Below, in pieces: positions 31,317-39,082 of a stretch of 64,000 nt of DNA. The translations under genes and the position numbers were made by a program. Each line of letters starts with the position of its first letter. Positions within the stretch are counted from its first letter, which is position 1. Origin of the DNA: Lysobacteraceae bacterium (lineage in GTDB: Bacteria; Pseudomonadota; Gammaproteobacteria; Xanthomonadales; Ahniellaceae). The notes below the pieces were generated by a model. The model was not told where the DNA came from and searched no databases. It saw only the letters and a list, made by a program, of their open reading frames with translations. Location of the stretch: the NCBI GenBank assembly GCA_002995625.1, contig PVBP01000001.1, positions 35,749-99,748 of the forward strand, written 5' to 3'.

Positions 31317-31558
31317 GCCGGCAACCCTTTGTGGCTGCCATCGCAGAACGGCGCATTCGCGGTGCGCTTGCAGCCGCAGAACCAGCGCGTTTCGGTCCGC
31401 TCGCAGGTCCAGCGGAGCGGATTCAACCCGGTCCCCTTGTGGCTGCCATCGCAGAAGGGCTGCGACGCCGAGCGCCCGCAGGTGCACCAGAAGTAAGCCT
31501 TGCCGGCCTCGACCTCGACGGGCAAAGGCGTTCGACTCGCGACGATGGCTTCGGTCAT
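31313..31558 (-). CDS. CDGSH iron-sulfur domain protein with two CDGSH motifs
   Basis: This 81-residue protein holds two C-x-C-x8-C-D-G-S-H units: C25/C27/C36/H40 and C61/C63/C72/H76. Each can bind a [2Fe-2S] cluster through three Cys and one His. No signal or membrane segment is present, so it is cytosolic. Bacterial double-CDGSH proteins are thought to act in electron transfer or iron/redox sensing. The gene ends ATGA-overlapped with the RND adaptor, making an apparent operon CDGSH - adaptor - pump - SpoU. The link between an iron-sulfur protein and efflux is unexplained. Confidence 0.92.
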   Translation of the reverse strand: MTEAIVASRTPLPVEVEAGKAYFWCTCGRSASQPFCDGSHKGTGLNPLRWTCERTETRWFCGCKRTANAPFCDGSHKGLPA

Positions 31559-31826
31559 GTCGGTGGTTCCGTGCGAGAGGACGCGCCAGTGTACTCTCGA
31601 CAAACGTGAAGACCCCGCGGTCGGAGGCCGTCGATTCAGGCGCATCGGCGCAGATGCGCGAGCATCGATCCGGGTCGCGGGCGGGTGGCTCGGCCGTTCA
31701 GTCGACGGACGGCCAGGCACGATCCGGGAAGCGAGGCCGCGCCGTGAGCGACGGACGCATCCGGGCGCCCCTCGCCGGTTGAGCGAAGGCGCCGGCTGCC
31801 GTTCGCCGCGCCGATCCGGGTCCGAG

Positions 31827-31843
31827 CGGGGCGGATCGCCCCG
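31827..31843 (-). terminator. GC hairpin just downstream of merC
   Basis: A perfect 7-bp stem CGGGGCG/CGCCCCG with a GAT loop lies 5 bases beyond the merC stop codon on the minus strand. There is no T tract, so it is a weak candidate for a terminator or an mRNA 3' end stabiliser. The remainder of 31559-31848 shows no gene. Confidence 0.35.
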
Positions 31844-31848
31844 GAGTG

Positions 31849-32292
31849 CTAGGACGATGCGCAGGCGCGACGCGCCAGGCGCAGGTTCCACAGGTGCCCG
31901 GTCACGAGCAGCACGCCGGCGGCGAGCACCGTCGCGGTACCCCAGAATCGAACGTAGTGCAGCGAACCAAAGACGCCGAACCCGAGCAGCGCGACGCCAG
32001 CGGCGAACAGGACTCCCGGACCCGGCTGGCGGTGGACGCGCCAGCCCGCGCCGAACGCCACCACGGCGGCCGCGATGCCGATCGCGGCGAGTCCGATCTC
32101 GATCGCGAGCAGCCAGCCGACCGGGACGCCGAAGACCTGGCGCTGGAGCCATACCACCGGCGACAGCGCCAGCACGATCGTCAGCGCGATGCAGTGGATC
32201 GCGCACAGCGAAGTCGCCGCAATCCCCAGTCGATCGGCGAAACGCTCGACCGCGAGACTGCCGGCCGTGGACGATGAACGAACGGACGACAT
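31849..32292 (-). CDS. merC: MerC-domain metal transport protein
   Basis: The protein is 147 residues with four hydrophobic spans. The first contains SLCAIHC, giving C30 and C34 in the position of the metal-binding Cys pair of MerC. MerC proteins carry Hg(II) or other soft metals across the inner membrane. MerC-domain proteins also occur outside mercury operons, often near zinc-responsive genes. Here no MerR or MerA is adjacent. Instead the gene is divergent from a zinc-type zrg operon across a Zur-like site 29 bases upstream of its start, so zinc-linked regulation is more plausible than mercury resistance. Confidence 0.82.
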   Translation of the reverse strand: MSSVRSSSTAGSLAVERFADRLGIAATSLCAIHCIALTIVLALSPVVWLQRQVFGVPVGWLLAIEIGLAAIGIAAAVVAFGAGWRVHRQPGPGVLFAAGVALLGFGVFGSLHYVRFWGTATVLAAGVLLVTGHLWNLRLARRACASS

Positions 32293-32320
32293 GCGCGTCC
32301 CGTGCTCGGCGGCTGGGCGC

Positions 32321-32335
32321 GTTACTGTATAACAT
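32321..32335. promoter_or_regulatory. Zur-like palindrome overlapping a -10 element, between merC and zrgA
   Basis: GTTACTGTATAACAT contains GTTA-N5-TAAC, the same half-sites and spacing as the gammaproteobacterial Zur consensus (TGTTATANTATAACA). The right half TATAACAT matches well and the left half is weaker. TATAAC (32328-32333) could be the -10 for zrgA, with a leader of about 30 bases. The site is 35 bases upstream of zrgA and 29 bases upstream of merC, so it could repress both when zinc is sufficient. It is an isolated AT-rich spot. Confidence 0.55.
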
Positions 32336-32369
32336 CCGGCCCCGCCTCCCCATCCGAGCGTCCTCGAGC

Positions 32370-33071
32370 ATGCAGCTGCGACACCGCCCCCTGGTCTTCG
32401 GGACCCTGTTCACGACGATGCTGGCCACCGGCGCGGCCTTCGCCCATGGCGCGCACCGGCACGGGCACGGGAGCGAACCGGCCCGCGCCGACGACCGTGC
32501 GCACGCGCACGCGCACGGGCACGAACACGAACACGAACACAAGCGCGAACACGAGCACGATCACGGCCACGGGCACGGGCACGGGCACGACGGCCACACG
32601 CACGGCGCCCATGTGCATGGCCTCGCCCACCTCGACGCGGCGCTCGATGGGCGCACGCTCCTGATCGAGGTGCGCACGCCGGGCTGGGATCTCGTGGGCT
32701 TCGAGCGCGCGCCACGGGACGATGACGAGCGAGCGCGCATCGACGCCGCGCGCCGCACGCTGTCCGATGCCGCGCGCCTGGTCGCGTTCGAGCCGGAAGG
32801 CGCCTGCACCCCGGCCGCACCGGCCAAGGTCATCCTGCCGACGTCGATCGACCCGGGCAGCGCGACCGCGGGCGACGCGCATCCCGGGGACTGGTCGGTC
32901 GCGTGGTCCTTCGACTGCGCCGACCCCGAGTCGCTGCGCGCCGTGCGGATCGACTGGTTCGACGCCTTCCCGGAGACCCAGCGCATCGCGGTCCAGTGGA
33001 TCGGCCCGGACGGACAGGCGGGACTCGAGCTCGGCCCGGCGTCCCGGCGGATCGCCGTCCGCGGCCGCTGA
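32370..33071 (+). CDS. zrgA: ZrgA/DUF2796-family histidine-rich periplasmic zinc-uptake protein
   Basis: The 233-residue precursor has a signal peptide ending AAFA near residue 25. Residues 26-87 hold 23 His, mostly alternating H-G and H-E, a likely zinc-binding segment. Then comes the family motif AHVHGLAHLDAALDGRTL and a beta-rich domain with two Cys (EGACTP and FDCADP) that may form a disulfide. In Vibrio the zrgABCDE genes are zinc-regulated and contribute to zinc uptake. The same order (His-rich protein, ATPase, permease, DUF3299) occurs here behind a Zur-like site. The assignment is by family and order. Confidence 0.85.
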   Translation: MQLRHRPLVFGTLFTTMLATGAAFAHGAHRHGHGSEPARADDRAHAHAHGHEHEHEHKREHEHDHGHGHGHGHDGHTHGAHVHGLAHLDAALDGRTLLIEVRTPGWDLVGFERAPRDDDERARIDAARRTLSDAARLVAFEPEGACTPAAPAKVILPTSIDPGSATAGDAHPGDWSVAWSFDCADPESLRAVRIDWFDAFPETQRIAVQWIGPDGQAGLELGPASRRIAVRGR

Positions 33072-33103
33072 GGCCACCTGACGGTCGCGATCGCGGAGCT
33101 CCG

Positions 33104-33814
33104 ATGGCCGCGCCCGTGCTCGGGATCGAAGGGCTGCGATTCGCGTGGCCGGGCGGACCGCGGCTGCTCTCGCTCGATCGCTTCGTGATCGAGCGCGACG
33201 AGCACGTGTTCCTGTTCGGCCCGAGCGGCAGCGGGAAGTCGACGCTGCTGAACCTGGTCGCGGGAACCCTCGCGCCCGACGCCGGCTCGATCCGGATCGA
33301 CGGCGAGCCGATGAGCGGCCGACCCGAGCGCCTTCGCGATCGTCTCCGGGCCGATCGCCTCGGCGTCGTGTTCCAGATGTTCAACCTGCTGCCCTACCTG
33401 TCGGTCCGCGACAACGTGCTGCTGCCGTGCCGCTTCTCGGCGCGACGTCGCGAGCGGGCCGTCGCCCGTCACGGCAGCCTCGCGCGCGCGGCCGATCACC
33501 TGCTCGACGCCCTCGGCCTCGGCACCGACGGCATCGCGCGCCGGACGGCGGCGACGCTGTCGGTCGGTCAGCAGCAGCGGGTCGCGGCGGCGCGCGCTCT
33601 GGTCGGGGAACCCGCACTCGTGATCGCCGACGAGCCGACCTCGGCGCTCGACCTCGACGCCCGCGAGGCCTTCCTGCGCCTGCTGTTCGCCGAGTGCCGG
33701 GCGGCCGGCGCCGGCCTGCTGTTCGTCAGCCACGATCATTCGCTGAAGCCGCTGTTCGACCGCGCGGTCGCCCTGGCCGACCTCGGCGGCGCCACCGACG
33801 GAGACGCCGCGTGA
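33104..33814 (+). CDS. zrgB: ABC transporter ATPase of the zrg zinc system
   Basis: This 236-residue protein has Walker A GPSGSGKS (39-46), Q-loop FQMFNL, signature LSVGQQQR (a variant of LSGGQ) and Walker B LVIADEP followed by SALD. It is of the LolD/MacB type that works with FtsX-like permeases rather than classic zinc importers such as ZnuC. Its stop overlaps the GTG of the permease gene by 4 bases, so the two are coupled. It follows the His-rich protein by 32 bases. Confidence 0.9.
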   Translation: MAAPVLGIEGLRFAWPGGPRLLSLDRFVIERDEHVFLFGPSGSGKSTLLNLVAGTLAPDAGSIRIDGEPMSGRPERLRDRLRADRLGVVFQMFNLLPYLSVRDNVLLPCRFSARRRERAVARHGSLARAADHLLDALGLGTDGIARRTAATLSVGQQQRVAAARALVGEPALVIADEPTSALDLDAREAFLRLLFAECRAAGAGLLFVSHDHSLKPLFDRAVALADLGGATDGDAA

Positions 33815-35070
33815 ACGCGCTCGCCAAGCTGGCACTCGCGAGCCTGCGGAACCGGCGATTCACGGTCGCGCTGACGATCGCGTCGATCGCGATCAGCACC
33901 GCGCTGCTGCTCGGGGTCGAGCGCCTGCGCCAGGAGGCGCGGGAGGGCTTCCTGCGCACCGTGAGCGGCACCGACCTGATCGTCGGCGCGCGCTCGAATC
34001 CGGTGCAGCTGCTGCTGTATGCGGTGTTCCGCGTCGGCGAGCCGACCAACAACGTGTCGTGGGAGAGCTACCGCACCTTCGCCGAGCGCCCCGGCGTCGC
34101 CTGGACGATCCCGATCTCGCTCGGCGACTCGCACCGCGGCTTCCGCGTGGTCGGCACCAGCACGGCCTATTTCGAGCACCTGCGGTTCGCCGGCGACCGC
34201 CGGCTCGAGTTCGCCGAGGGTCGTCCGTTCGAGGCGATCCACGATGCCGTGGTCGGCGCCGACGTCGCCGAGCGCCTGCGCTACCGCATCGGCGACCGGA
34301 TCGTCGTGGCCCACGGCACCGGCCGGACGGTGCTGGCCGAGCACGACGACCAGCCGTTCACGATCGTGGGAATCCTGAAGCGCACCGGCACGCCGGTCGA
34401 CCAGTCGGTGCACGTGAGCCTCGCGGCGCTCGAGGCGATCCACAGCAACTGGCGGTTCGGGACCCGGATCGGCGAGGCACCCAGCGACGCGGAGCTCGCG
34501 GCGATGGATCTGACGCCACGGTCGATCACCGCGTTCTTCGTCGGCCTCGAATCGAAGGTCGGCGTGTTCGCGCTGCAGCGGGCGGTCAACGAGTACCGCC
34601 CGGAGCCCCTGTCGGCGATCATGCCCGGCGTCGCGCTGCAGCAGCTGTGGCGGCTGCTCGGCACGGTCGAGCGCGCGCTGCTGGTGACCGCCGCGTGCGT
34701 CGTGCTGGCCGGGCTGCTCGGGATGCTGACCGCGGTGCTCGCGACGCTCAACGAGCGGCGACGCGAGATGGCGATCCTGCGGTCGGTCGGCGCGCGCCCG
34801 GCGCACGTCTTCGGCCTGCTGCTGCTGGAGGCCGTGCTGCTGACGGCGCTCGGCGCGCTGGCCGGTCTGCTGCTGATGAACGGCGCGCTCGCCGGCCTTT
34901 CCGGCTGGCTCGAGGCCCGCTTCGGCCTGTACGCGGCGGCCGGATGGCCGACGATCGCCGAGTGGCGGCTGCTCGGGTTGATCCTGGCGGCGGGCCTCGT
35001 CGCCGGTCTGGTGCCGGCCTGGCTCGCGTACCGGCGTTCAGTCGCCGACGGCCTGACCGTGCGAACATGA
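33811..35070 (+). CDS. zrgC: FtsX-like ABC permease of the zrg zinc system
   Basis: This 419-residue protein starts at a GTG that overlaps the ATPase gene stop as GTGA. One N-terminal span (about 18-38), a periplasmic domain (about 45-270) and three C-terminal spans give the FtsX/MacB fold. E-R-R-R-E-M-A-I-L-R-S-V-G-A is the coupling motif. FtsX-type permeases usually move or extract substrates at the periplasmic face rather than importing ions, so the mechanism in zinc acquisition remains unclear. It presumably dimerises and pairs with the ATPase. Confidence 0.88.
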   Translation: MNALAKLALASLRNRRFTVALTIASIAISTALLLGVERLRQEAREGFLRTVSGTDLIVGARSNPVQLLLYAVFRVGEPTNNVSWESYRTFAERPGVAWTIPISLGDSHRGFRVVGTSTAYFEHLRFAGDRRLEFAEGRPFEAIHDAVVGADVAERLRYRIGDRIVVAHGTGRTVLAEHDDQPFTIVGILKRTGTPVDQSVHVSLAALEAIHSNWRFGTRIGEAPSDAELAAMDLTPRSITAFFVGLESKVGVFALQRAVNEYRPEPLSAIMPGVALQQLWRLLGTVERALLVTAACVVLAGLLGMLTAVLATLNERRREMAILRSVGARPAHVFGLLLLEAVLLTALGALAGLLLMNGALAGLSGWLEARFGLYAAAGWPTIAEWRLLGLILAAGLVAGLVPAWLAYRRSVADGLTVRT

Positions 35071-35116
35071 TGCGTCGTCGCCGGGGCATGCCCCCCTGCA
35101 AGTCCGGAGTTCGTCC

Positions 35117-35731
35117 ATGAACCGACCGATCCTCCTCGCGGCCGTCGCGATCGCGGCCCTGGCTGCCGCGATCGTCGCGCTGGCGCCGACACGCGCCGGC
35201 GGCCCGGCCACGATCGCGGCGGTCGGCACCGTGATCGCGCCGGCGCACGCCCAGGACGGCACCTCGGTCGGGACGCCGGCTCCGGCAAGCGACCGCAGCG
35301 ATCCGCGCGAGGTCGACTGGCTCGACCTGATGCCGCCCGAGGATCTCGAAGCGATCAAGAACCTGCCGCCGATCGACCACATGGGCTTCGTCGCGGCCGA
35401 GCAGTTCATGAGCTTCAACACGGTGCCGAGGTTCGACGGCTTCGAAGGTCGCATCGCCGGCTACATCGTGCCGCTCGACACCGACGCGCGCGGCCGCATG
35501 ACCGAGTTCTTCCTGGTGCCGTACTTCGGGGCCTGCATCCACGTGCCGCCGCCGCCGCCGAACCAGATCATCCTCGGCCGGCTGGCCGAGCCGATCCCGA
35601 TGACCGATCTGTACTCGCCGTACTGGATCGACGGCACCTTCCGGATCGAACGCTCGGAGAACGAGCTCGGCGCGTCCGCCTACACGATGGACGTCGCGAA
35701 GGTCACCCTCTGGGACGATTCCGGCGGCTGA
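35117..35731 (+). CDS. zrgD: DUF3299 family periplasmic protein of the zrg operon
   Basis: The precursor is 204 residues. An N-terminal hydrophobic segment (about 5-25) and AHAQ near residue 45 suggest a signal peptide or signal anchor. The core has the DUF3299 features FDGFEGRIAGYIVPLD and FFLVPYFGACIHVPPPPPNQ, with a single Cys and His that may contact metal. It is the last gene of the zrg-type operon, 46 bases after the permease. The fifth gene known from Vibrio, zrgE, is absent; the next gene is convergent. The biochemical role is unknown. Confidence 0.85.
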   Translation: MNRPILLAAVAIAALAAAIVALAPTRAGGPATIAAVGTVIAPAHAQDGTSVGTPAPASDRSDPREVDWLDLMPPEDLEAIKNLPPIDHMGFVAAEQFMSFNTVPRFDGFEGRIAGYIVPLDTDARGRMTEFFLVPYFGACIHVPPPPPNQIILGRLAEPIPMTDLYSPYWIDGTFRIERSENELGASAYTMDVAKVTLWDDSGG

Positions 35732-35764
35732 TCGCCGGGGCAGGCCCGACGGGTGCGCCGCGGT

Positions 35765-37480
35765 TCACGGCCGGCGCGTGATCGAGAGTCCCACCTCGGC
35801 GATCCGGCGTTCCTCGTCGAGGCGTCGCACCACCAGCTCGATCGGCCCGAGGCCGATGCGATCGCCGACCTCGACGGCGTCCCCGAACTCGCGCTCGAGG
35901 AACCGGCGCACGGTCTGCCCGCGCTTGTCCTGGTTGACGATCGCGCCGTAGAAGTCGGCCAGTTCGTCGATCGGCGTCTCGGGGGCGATCTCGAACTCGC
36001 CGAAGAACTCGCGATCGCCCGGTTCCGGCGGCCGCGGGCTCGCGATCAGGCGGTCGAGCAGCGGGATCCGGTGCGGCCGGACGAACACGTAGATCACGTC
36101 GCCGGCGCGCAGGCGGTCTAGGCGCATGCTCCGGATCGACTGGCCGTCGCGCACGATCAGCGCCGGCTTGACCCAGCGCGGCAGCGCGCTCCGGCCAAGG
36201 ATCGGGCTGTCGTCGTGCAGCCGGTAGGCCACCAGCTCGTGCGCCGCCTCGCTCGGCAGGTCGAGCTGGATGCGCTCGATCGCGCCGGCGCGCTCGGGAA
36301 TCACGAGCTTCAGCGCGCGCGCCAGCGGCGCGATGCTCCAGCCCTGCACGACCAGCGAGACCAGCACGATCAGGAAGGTCAGGTTCAGCAGCATCTGTCC
36401 GCCGTCGATGCCGTAGGCCACCGGCAGGATCGCGAGCAGGATCGAGACCGCGCCGCGCAACCCGACCCAGCCGACGAAGGCGTGCTCGGCCCGGCTGAAG
36501 CCGAACGGCAGCAGGCAGGCGACCGTCGCGAGCGGACGCGCGACGAACGCCAGCACGAGACCGAGGACGATGCCCGGCACCAGGACCGCCGGGAACTCGG
36601 ACGGCGTCGCGAGCAGGCCCAGGGTCACGAACATCGCGATCTGCGCGAGCCACGTGAGCCCCTGCTGGAAGCGCTTGAGCTCGTTGCCGCGCCGGATCCG
36701 CCGGTTGCCGGCGACCAGTCCCGCGACGTAGACCGCAAGGAAACCGCTGCCGCCGGCAAGATTGGTCGCCGAGAACACCGCGAGCGCCAGGGCGGCGACC
36801 AGCAGCGGGTACAGCGCGCCCTCGAGCTCGAGCCGGTTGACGATGCGCACGATCGCGTGACCGCCGGCGAACCCGAGCGCAAGGCCGAGGCCCATCTGGG
36901 TCGCGAACAGCGACAGCGTCTCGAGGCCGATCGCGTCGGCGTCCGAGCGCAGCAGCGCGACCAGCCCGAGCACGAGGAAGATCGCCATCGGGTCGTTGCT
37001 GCCGGACTCGACCTCGAGCGTCGCGCGGACCCGCTCGCGCACGCGGATGCCGCCGACGCGCAGCAGGAAGAACACCGCCGCGGCATCGGTCGAGCCGACG
37101 ATCGCGCCGAGCAGCAGCGCCTGCGGCCAGTCGAGGCCGAACAGCACGTGCGCGGCGGTCGCGACCAGACCCGCGGTCAGGATCACGCCGACCGTGGCCA
37201 GCGTCAGCGCCGGCGCGGCCGCCAGCCGGAAGATCCGCCACGGCGTCCCGAAGCCGGAATCGAACAGCACCAGCGCGAGCGCGATGCTGCCGATCACGAA
37301 CGCCGCCTCGGCGTTGTCGAAGTTGATGTTGCCGAGCCCGTCCTCGCCGGCCATGAAGCCGACCACCAGGAACACGAGCAGGATCGGCGCACCGGCGCGC
37401 AGCGAGAACAGCGTCGAGACGATGCTGACGATCGCGAGCAGCGCGACCACGATCAGCACACCGTTGTAGGTCTCGATCAT
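35765..37480 (-). CDS. Cation/proton antiporter, CPA1 NhaP2/CvrA type
   Basis: The protein is 571 residues. About 12-13 spans fill the first 390 residues, with the CPA signature GSTDAAAVFFLL and ESGSNDPMAIFLVLG, whose Asp is expected to bind the cation. A TrkA-C/RCK-C-like domain (about 400-470) and a CorC/HlyC-type C-terminal domain (about 490-570, FFGEFEIAPETPIDELADFYG) follow, as in NhaP2/CvrA proteins that exchange K+ or Na+ for protons. It sits convergent to the zinc operon with no evident functional link. Confidence 0.93.
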   Translation of the reverse strand: MIETYNGVLIVVALLAIVSIVSTLFSLRAGAPILLVFLVVGFMAGEDGLGNINFDNAEAAFVIGSIALALVLFDSGFGTPWRIFRLAAAPALTLATVGVILTAGLVATAAHVLFGLDWPQALLLGAIVGSTDAAAVFFLLRVGGIRVRERVRATLEVESGSNDPMAIFLVLGLVALLRSDADAIGLETLSLFATQMGLGLALGFAGGHAIVRIVNRLELEGALYPLLVAALALAVFSATNLAGGSGFLAVYVAGLVAGNRRIRRGNELKRFQQGLTWLAQIAMFVTLGLLATPSEFPAVLVPGIVLGLVLAFVARPLATVACLLPFGFSRAEHAFVGWVGLRGAVSILLAILPVAYGIDGGQMLLNLTFLIVLVSLVVQGWSIAPLARALKLVIPERAGAIERIQLDLPSEAAHELVAYRLHDDSPILGRSALPRWVKPALIVRDGQSIRSMRLDRLRAGDVIYVFVRPHRIPLLDRLIASPRPPEPGDREFFGEFEIAPETPIDELADFYGAIVNQDKRGQTVRRFLEREFGDAVEVGDRIGLGPIELVVRRLDEERRIAEVGLSITRRP

Positions 37481-37592
37481 GCGGGCATCCTATCCAAGGC
37501 CGCCCTGGCCGCCGCGGGGCACGTCGGTTCGACACCTGAACGACGCGACCGGCGCGCTTGGCGCCGCCGGCCCGGCTCGCTACAGTCCAGCC

Positions 37593-38006
37593 ATGCGTCC
37601 CTGGTTGCATCTGCTGCTGGCCGTCTGCGTCGCCTGTTCCGGCTTCGCGCGGCCTGTGCATGCCTGCGGGACGGAGGATCCGCCCCCCGCCGAGGCCACC
37701 GGCGAGACCGCCGCGATGCACGAGCACTGCGGCGGGGGTGACGACATCGCTCCGGTCGGGCACCCATCGGAACCGTCGTCCGACCCGGCGGCACGGACCA
37801 CCGATGGCACCCCGGCCGCCGGCGCCTGCGCGCCGGACTGCTGTGGCGCTGGGGCCTGCGGCTGCCCCTGCGCGACGCTGACCGCGGTTCCGCCGGTCGC
37901 CACGGTCGCCAACCCCGCACCCGCGCCGATCGGTCCGCCGGTTGCGTCCTTCGCCGGGCATCCGTCCTCGGCAAGCTCACCGCCGCTGCGTCCTCCGATC
38001 GCCTGA
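37593..38006 (+). CDS. CopL-like Cys-rich exported metal-binding protein
   Basis: The precursor is 137 residues with a signal peptide ending near VHAC (residue 25). The mature chain is low-complexity, with His and many Cys, including CAPDCCGAGACGCPC near 85-100 and MHEHC near 47-51. This matches the style of CopL-family small metal-binding regulatory proteins in Lysobacterales, although sequence similarity in such short Cys-rich proteins is hard to judge. It begins a run of metal genes: barrel protein, heavy-metal-associated protein and MerT-like protein. Confidence 0.6.
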   Translation: MRPWLHLLLAVCVACSGFARPVHACGTEDPPPAEATGETAAMHEHCGGGDDIAPVGHPSEPSSDPAARTTDGTPAAGACAPDCCGAGACGCPCATLTAVPPVATVANPAPAPIGPPVASFAGHPSSASSPPLRPPIA

Positions 38007-38012
38007 CGGATT

Positions 38013-38040
38013 CCGACCGGGCGCCGACCGCCCCGGTCGG
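38013..38040. terminator. 9-bp inverted repeat after the CopL-like gene
   Basis: CCGACCGGG and CCCGGTCGG form a perfect 9-bp stem with a 10-base loop, beginning 7 bases after the CopL-like stop and ending 27 bases before the next ATG. No T tract follows. It may be a terminator, an attenuator or an intercistronic mRNA processing/stability element. Confidence 0.4.
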
Positions 38041-38066
38041 CCACGTTCCGTCCAGGAGATCCGACA

Positions 38067-38720
38067 ATGACGAACCGACTTCGCGTCGCCGCCGTGGCGA
38101 CGCTGTTCGCGCTGCCTTTCGGCTGCGCGCTCGCCCGCCCCATCGCCTACGCCGACGCGACCACGGTGATGGGCGAGTGGTCGCGCGATGGCCGCGAGCT
38201 CAGCGTGGTCCACGCACCCCGACACTGGTGGTCGGCGGGCGTGGTGCACATCGTGCTGGACGACCCGCGCGGGCGTGACCAGCACCAGCTCGACCTGGCC
38301 CGCGCCAACTACCTCGTGCGCCGCTGGAACCTGCCCGGCGCCCAGGGCAACGCCTACGTCTGGGGGGGCGTCGGCCGTGGGCGCGGCCGTGGCATCGACG
38401 GCGGAGAGGTGGCGTGGAACGCCGGCGTCCAGCTCGACTACGAGACGCTGTGGTTCTACTCGATGGTCAAGAGCGACTGGCACCGAAGCTCGTCGTTCCG
38501 GCACCGGATGGACGTCGCGCAGCTCGGCTTCGCGCTCTACGAGCACAACTGGGACGAGCTCGCGACCTGGGTCGTGCTGCAGGGTCGGAACATGCGCGGG
38601 GACTTCACGCGCGAGACCGAGACCGCGCTGCTGCTGCGCTTCTTCCGCAGGACGCAATGGATCGAGGCCGGGATCACCGACACCGGCGGCTTCACGATGA
38701 TGTTCATGGTCAACTTCTGA
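38067..38720 (+). CDS. Exported beta-rich protein, probable small outer-membrane barrel
   Basis: This 217-residue precursor has a Shine-Dalgarno AGGAG upstream and a signal peptide ending LARPIA near residue 25. The mature protein alternates hydrophobic and polar residues in strands and is rich in Trp, Tyr and Arg. It ends MMFMVNF, a terminal Phe as in outer-membrane barrels. The family is not recognised. It is followed 11 bases later by a heavy-metal-associated protein gene, suggesting a role in metal handling, for example as an outer-membrane component. That link is inferred from position only. Confidence 0.65.
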   Translation: MTNRLRVAAVATLFALPFGCALARPIAYADATTVMGEWSRDGRELSVVHAPRHWWSAGVVHIVLDDPRGRDQHQLDLARANYLVRRWNLPGAQGNAYVWGGVGRGRGRGIDGGEVAWNAGVQLDYETLWFYSMVKSDWHRSSSFRHRMDVAQLGFALYEHNWDELATWVVLQGRNMRGDFTRETETALLLRFFRRTQWIEAGITDTGGFTMMFMVNF

Positions 38721-38731
38721 GGAGAACCGAC

Positions 38732-39082
38732 ATGTTCCGCCACACCTTCCGTATCCTGCTGGCCGCGCTGTTCGTGGCCACGGCCGCACCCGCGCTCTCC
38801 GCCGAGACGGTCCGCACGATCCGCATGGACGTCTCGGGCCTGGTCTGCGGCTTCTGCGCGCAGGGCATCGACAAGCAGCTGCGCTCCTTCGACGCGACCC
38901 GCGACGTGTGGGTCAACCTGGCGCGCGGCGTGGTCGCGGTCGAGCTCGACCCCGGCGAGGACATCGCCGACGAGGCGCTGAACAAGGCACTGGTCGATGC
39001 CGGCTATACCGTCACCGAGATCCGTCGCGTCGAGCAGCCACTCGCCGAGGTGCGACGCGAGGTCGAGCGTGCCCCGCGCTGA
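38732..39082 (+). CDS. Periplasmic heavy-metal-associated (MerP-like) protein
   Basis: The 116-residue precursor starts with a GGAGA site upstream. The signal peptide ends ALSAE near residue 25. The rest is an HMA ferredoxin-like fold: TIRMDVSGLVCGFC with metal Cys C39 and C42, then the typical helix, and VVAVELDPGEDIADEALNKALVDAGYTV. It resembles MerP (GMTCxxC) but with GLVCGFC. The next gene encodes a MerT-like membrane protein that overlaps it, so the two look like a periplasmic carrier and its inner-membrane partner. The metal could be Hg, Cu or another soft ion. Confidence 0.85.
   Translation: MFRHTFRILLAALFVATAAPALSAETVRTIRMDVSGLVCGFCAQGIDKQLRSFDATRDVWVNLARGVVAVELDPGEDIADEALNKALVDAGYTVTEIRRVEQPLAEVRREVERAPR

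Noticed and set aside
31849..32292. Mercury resistance locus
   Set aside because: MerC is present, but no merR, merA or merB is adjacent, and the neighbours are zinc-type genes.
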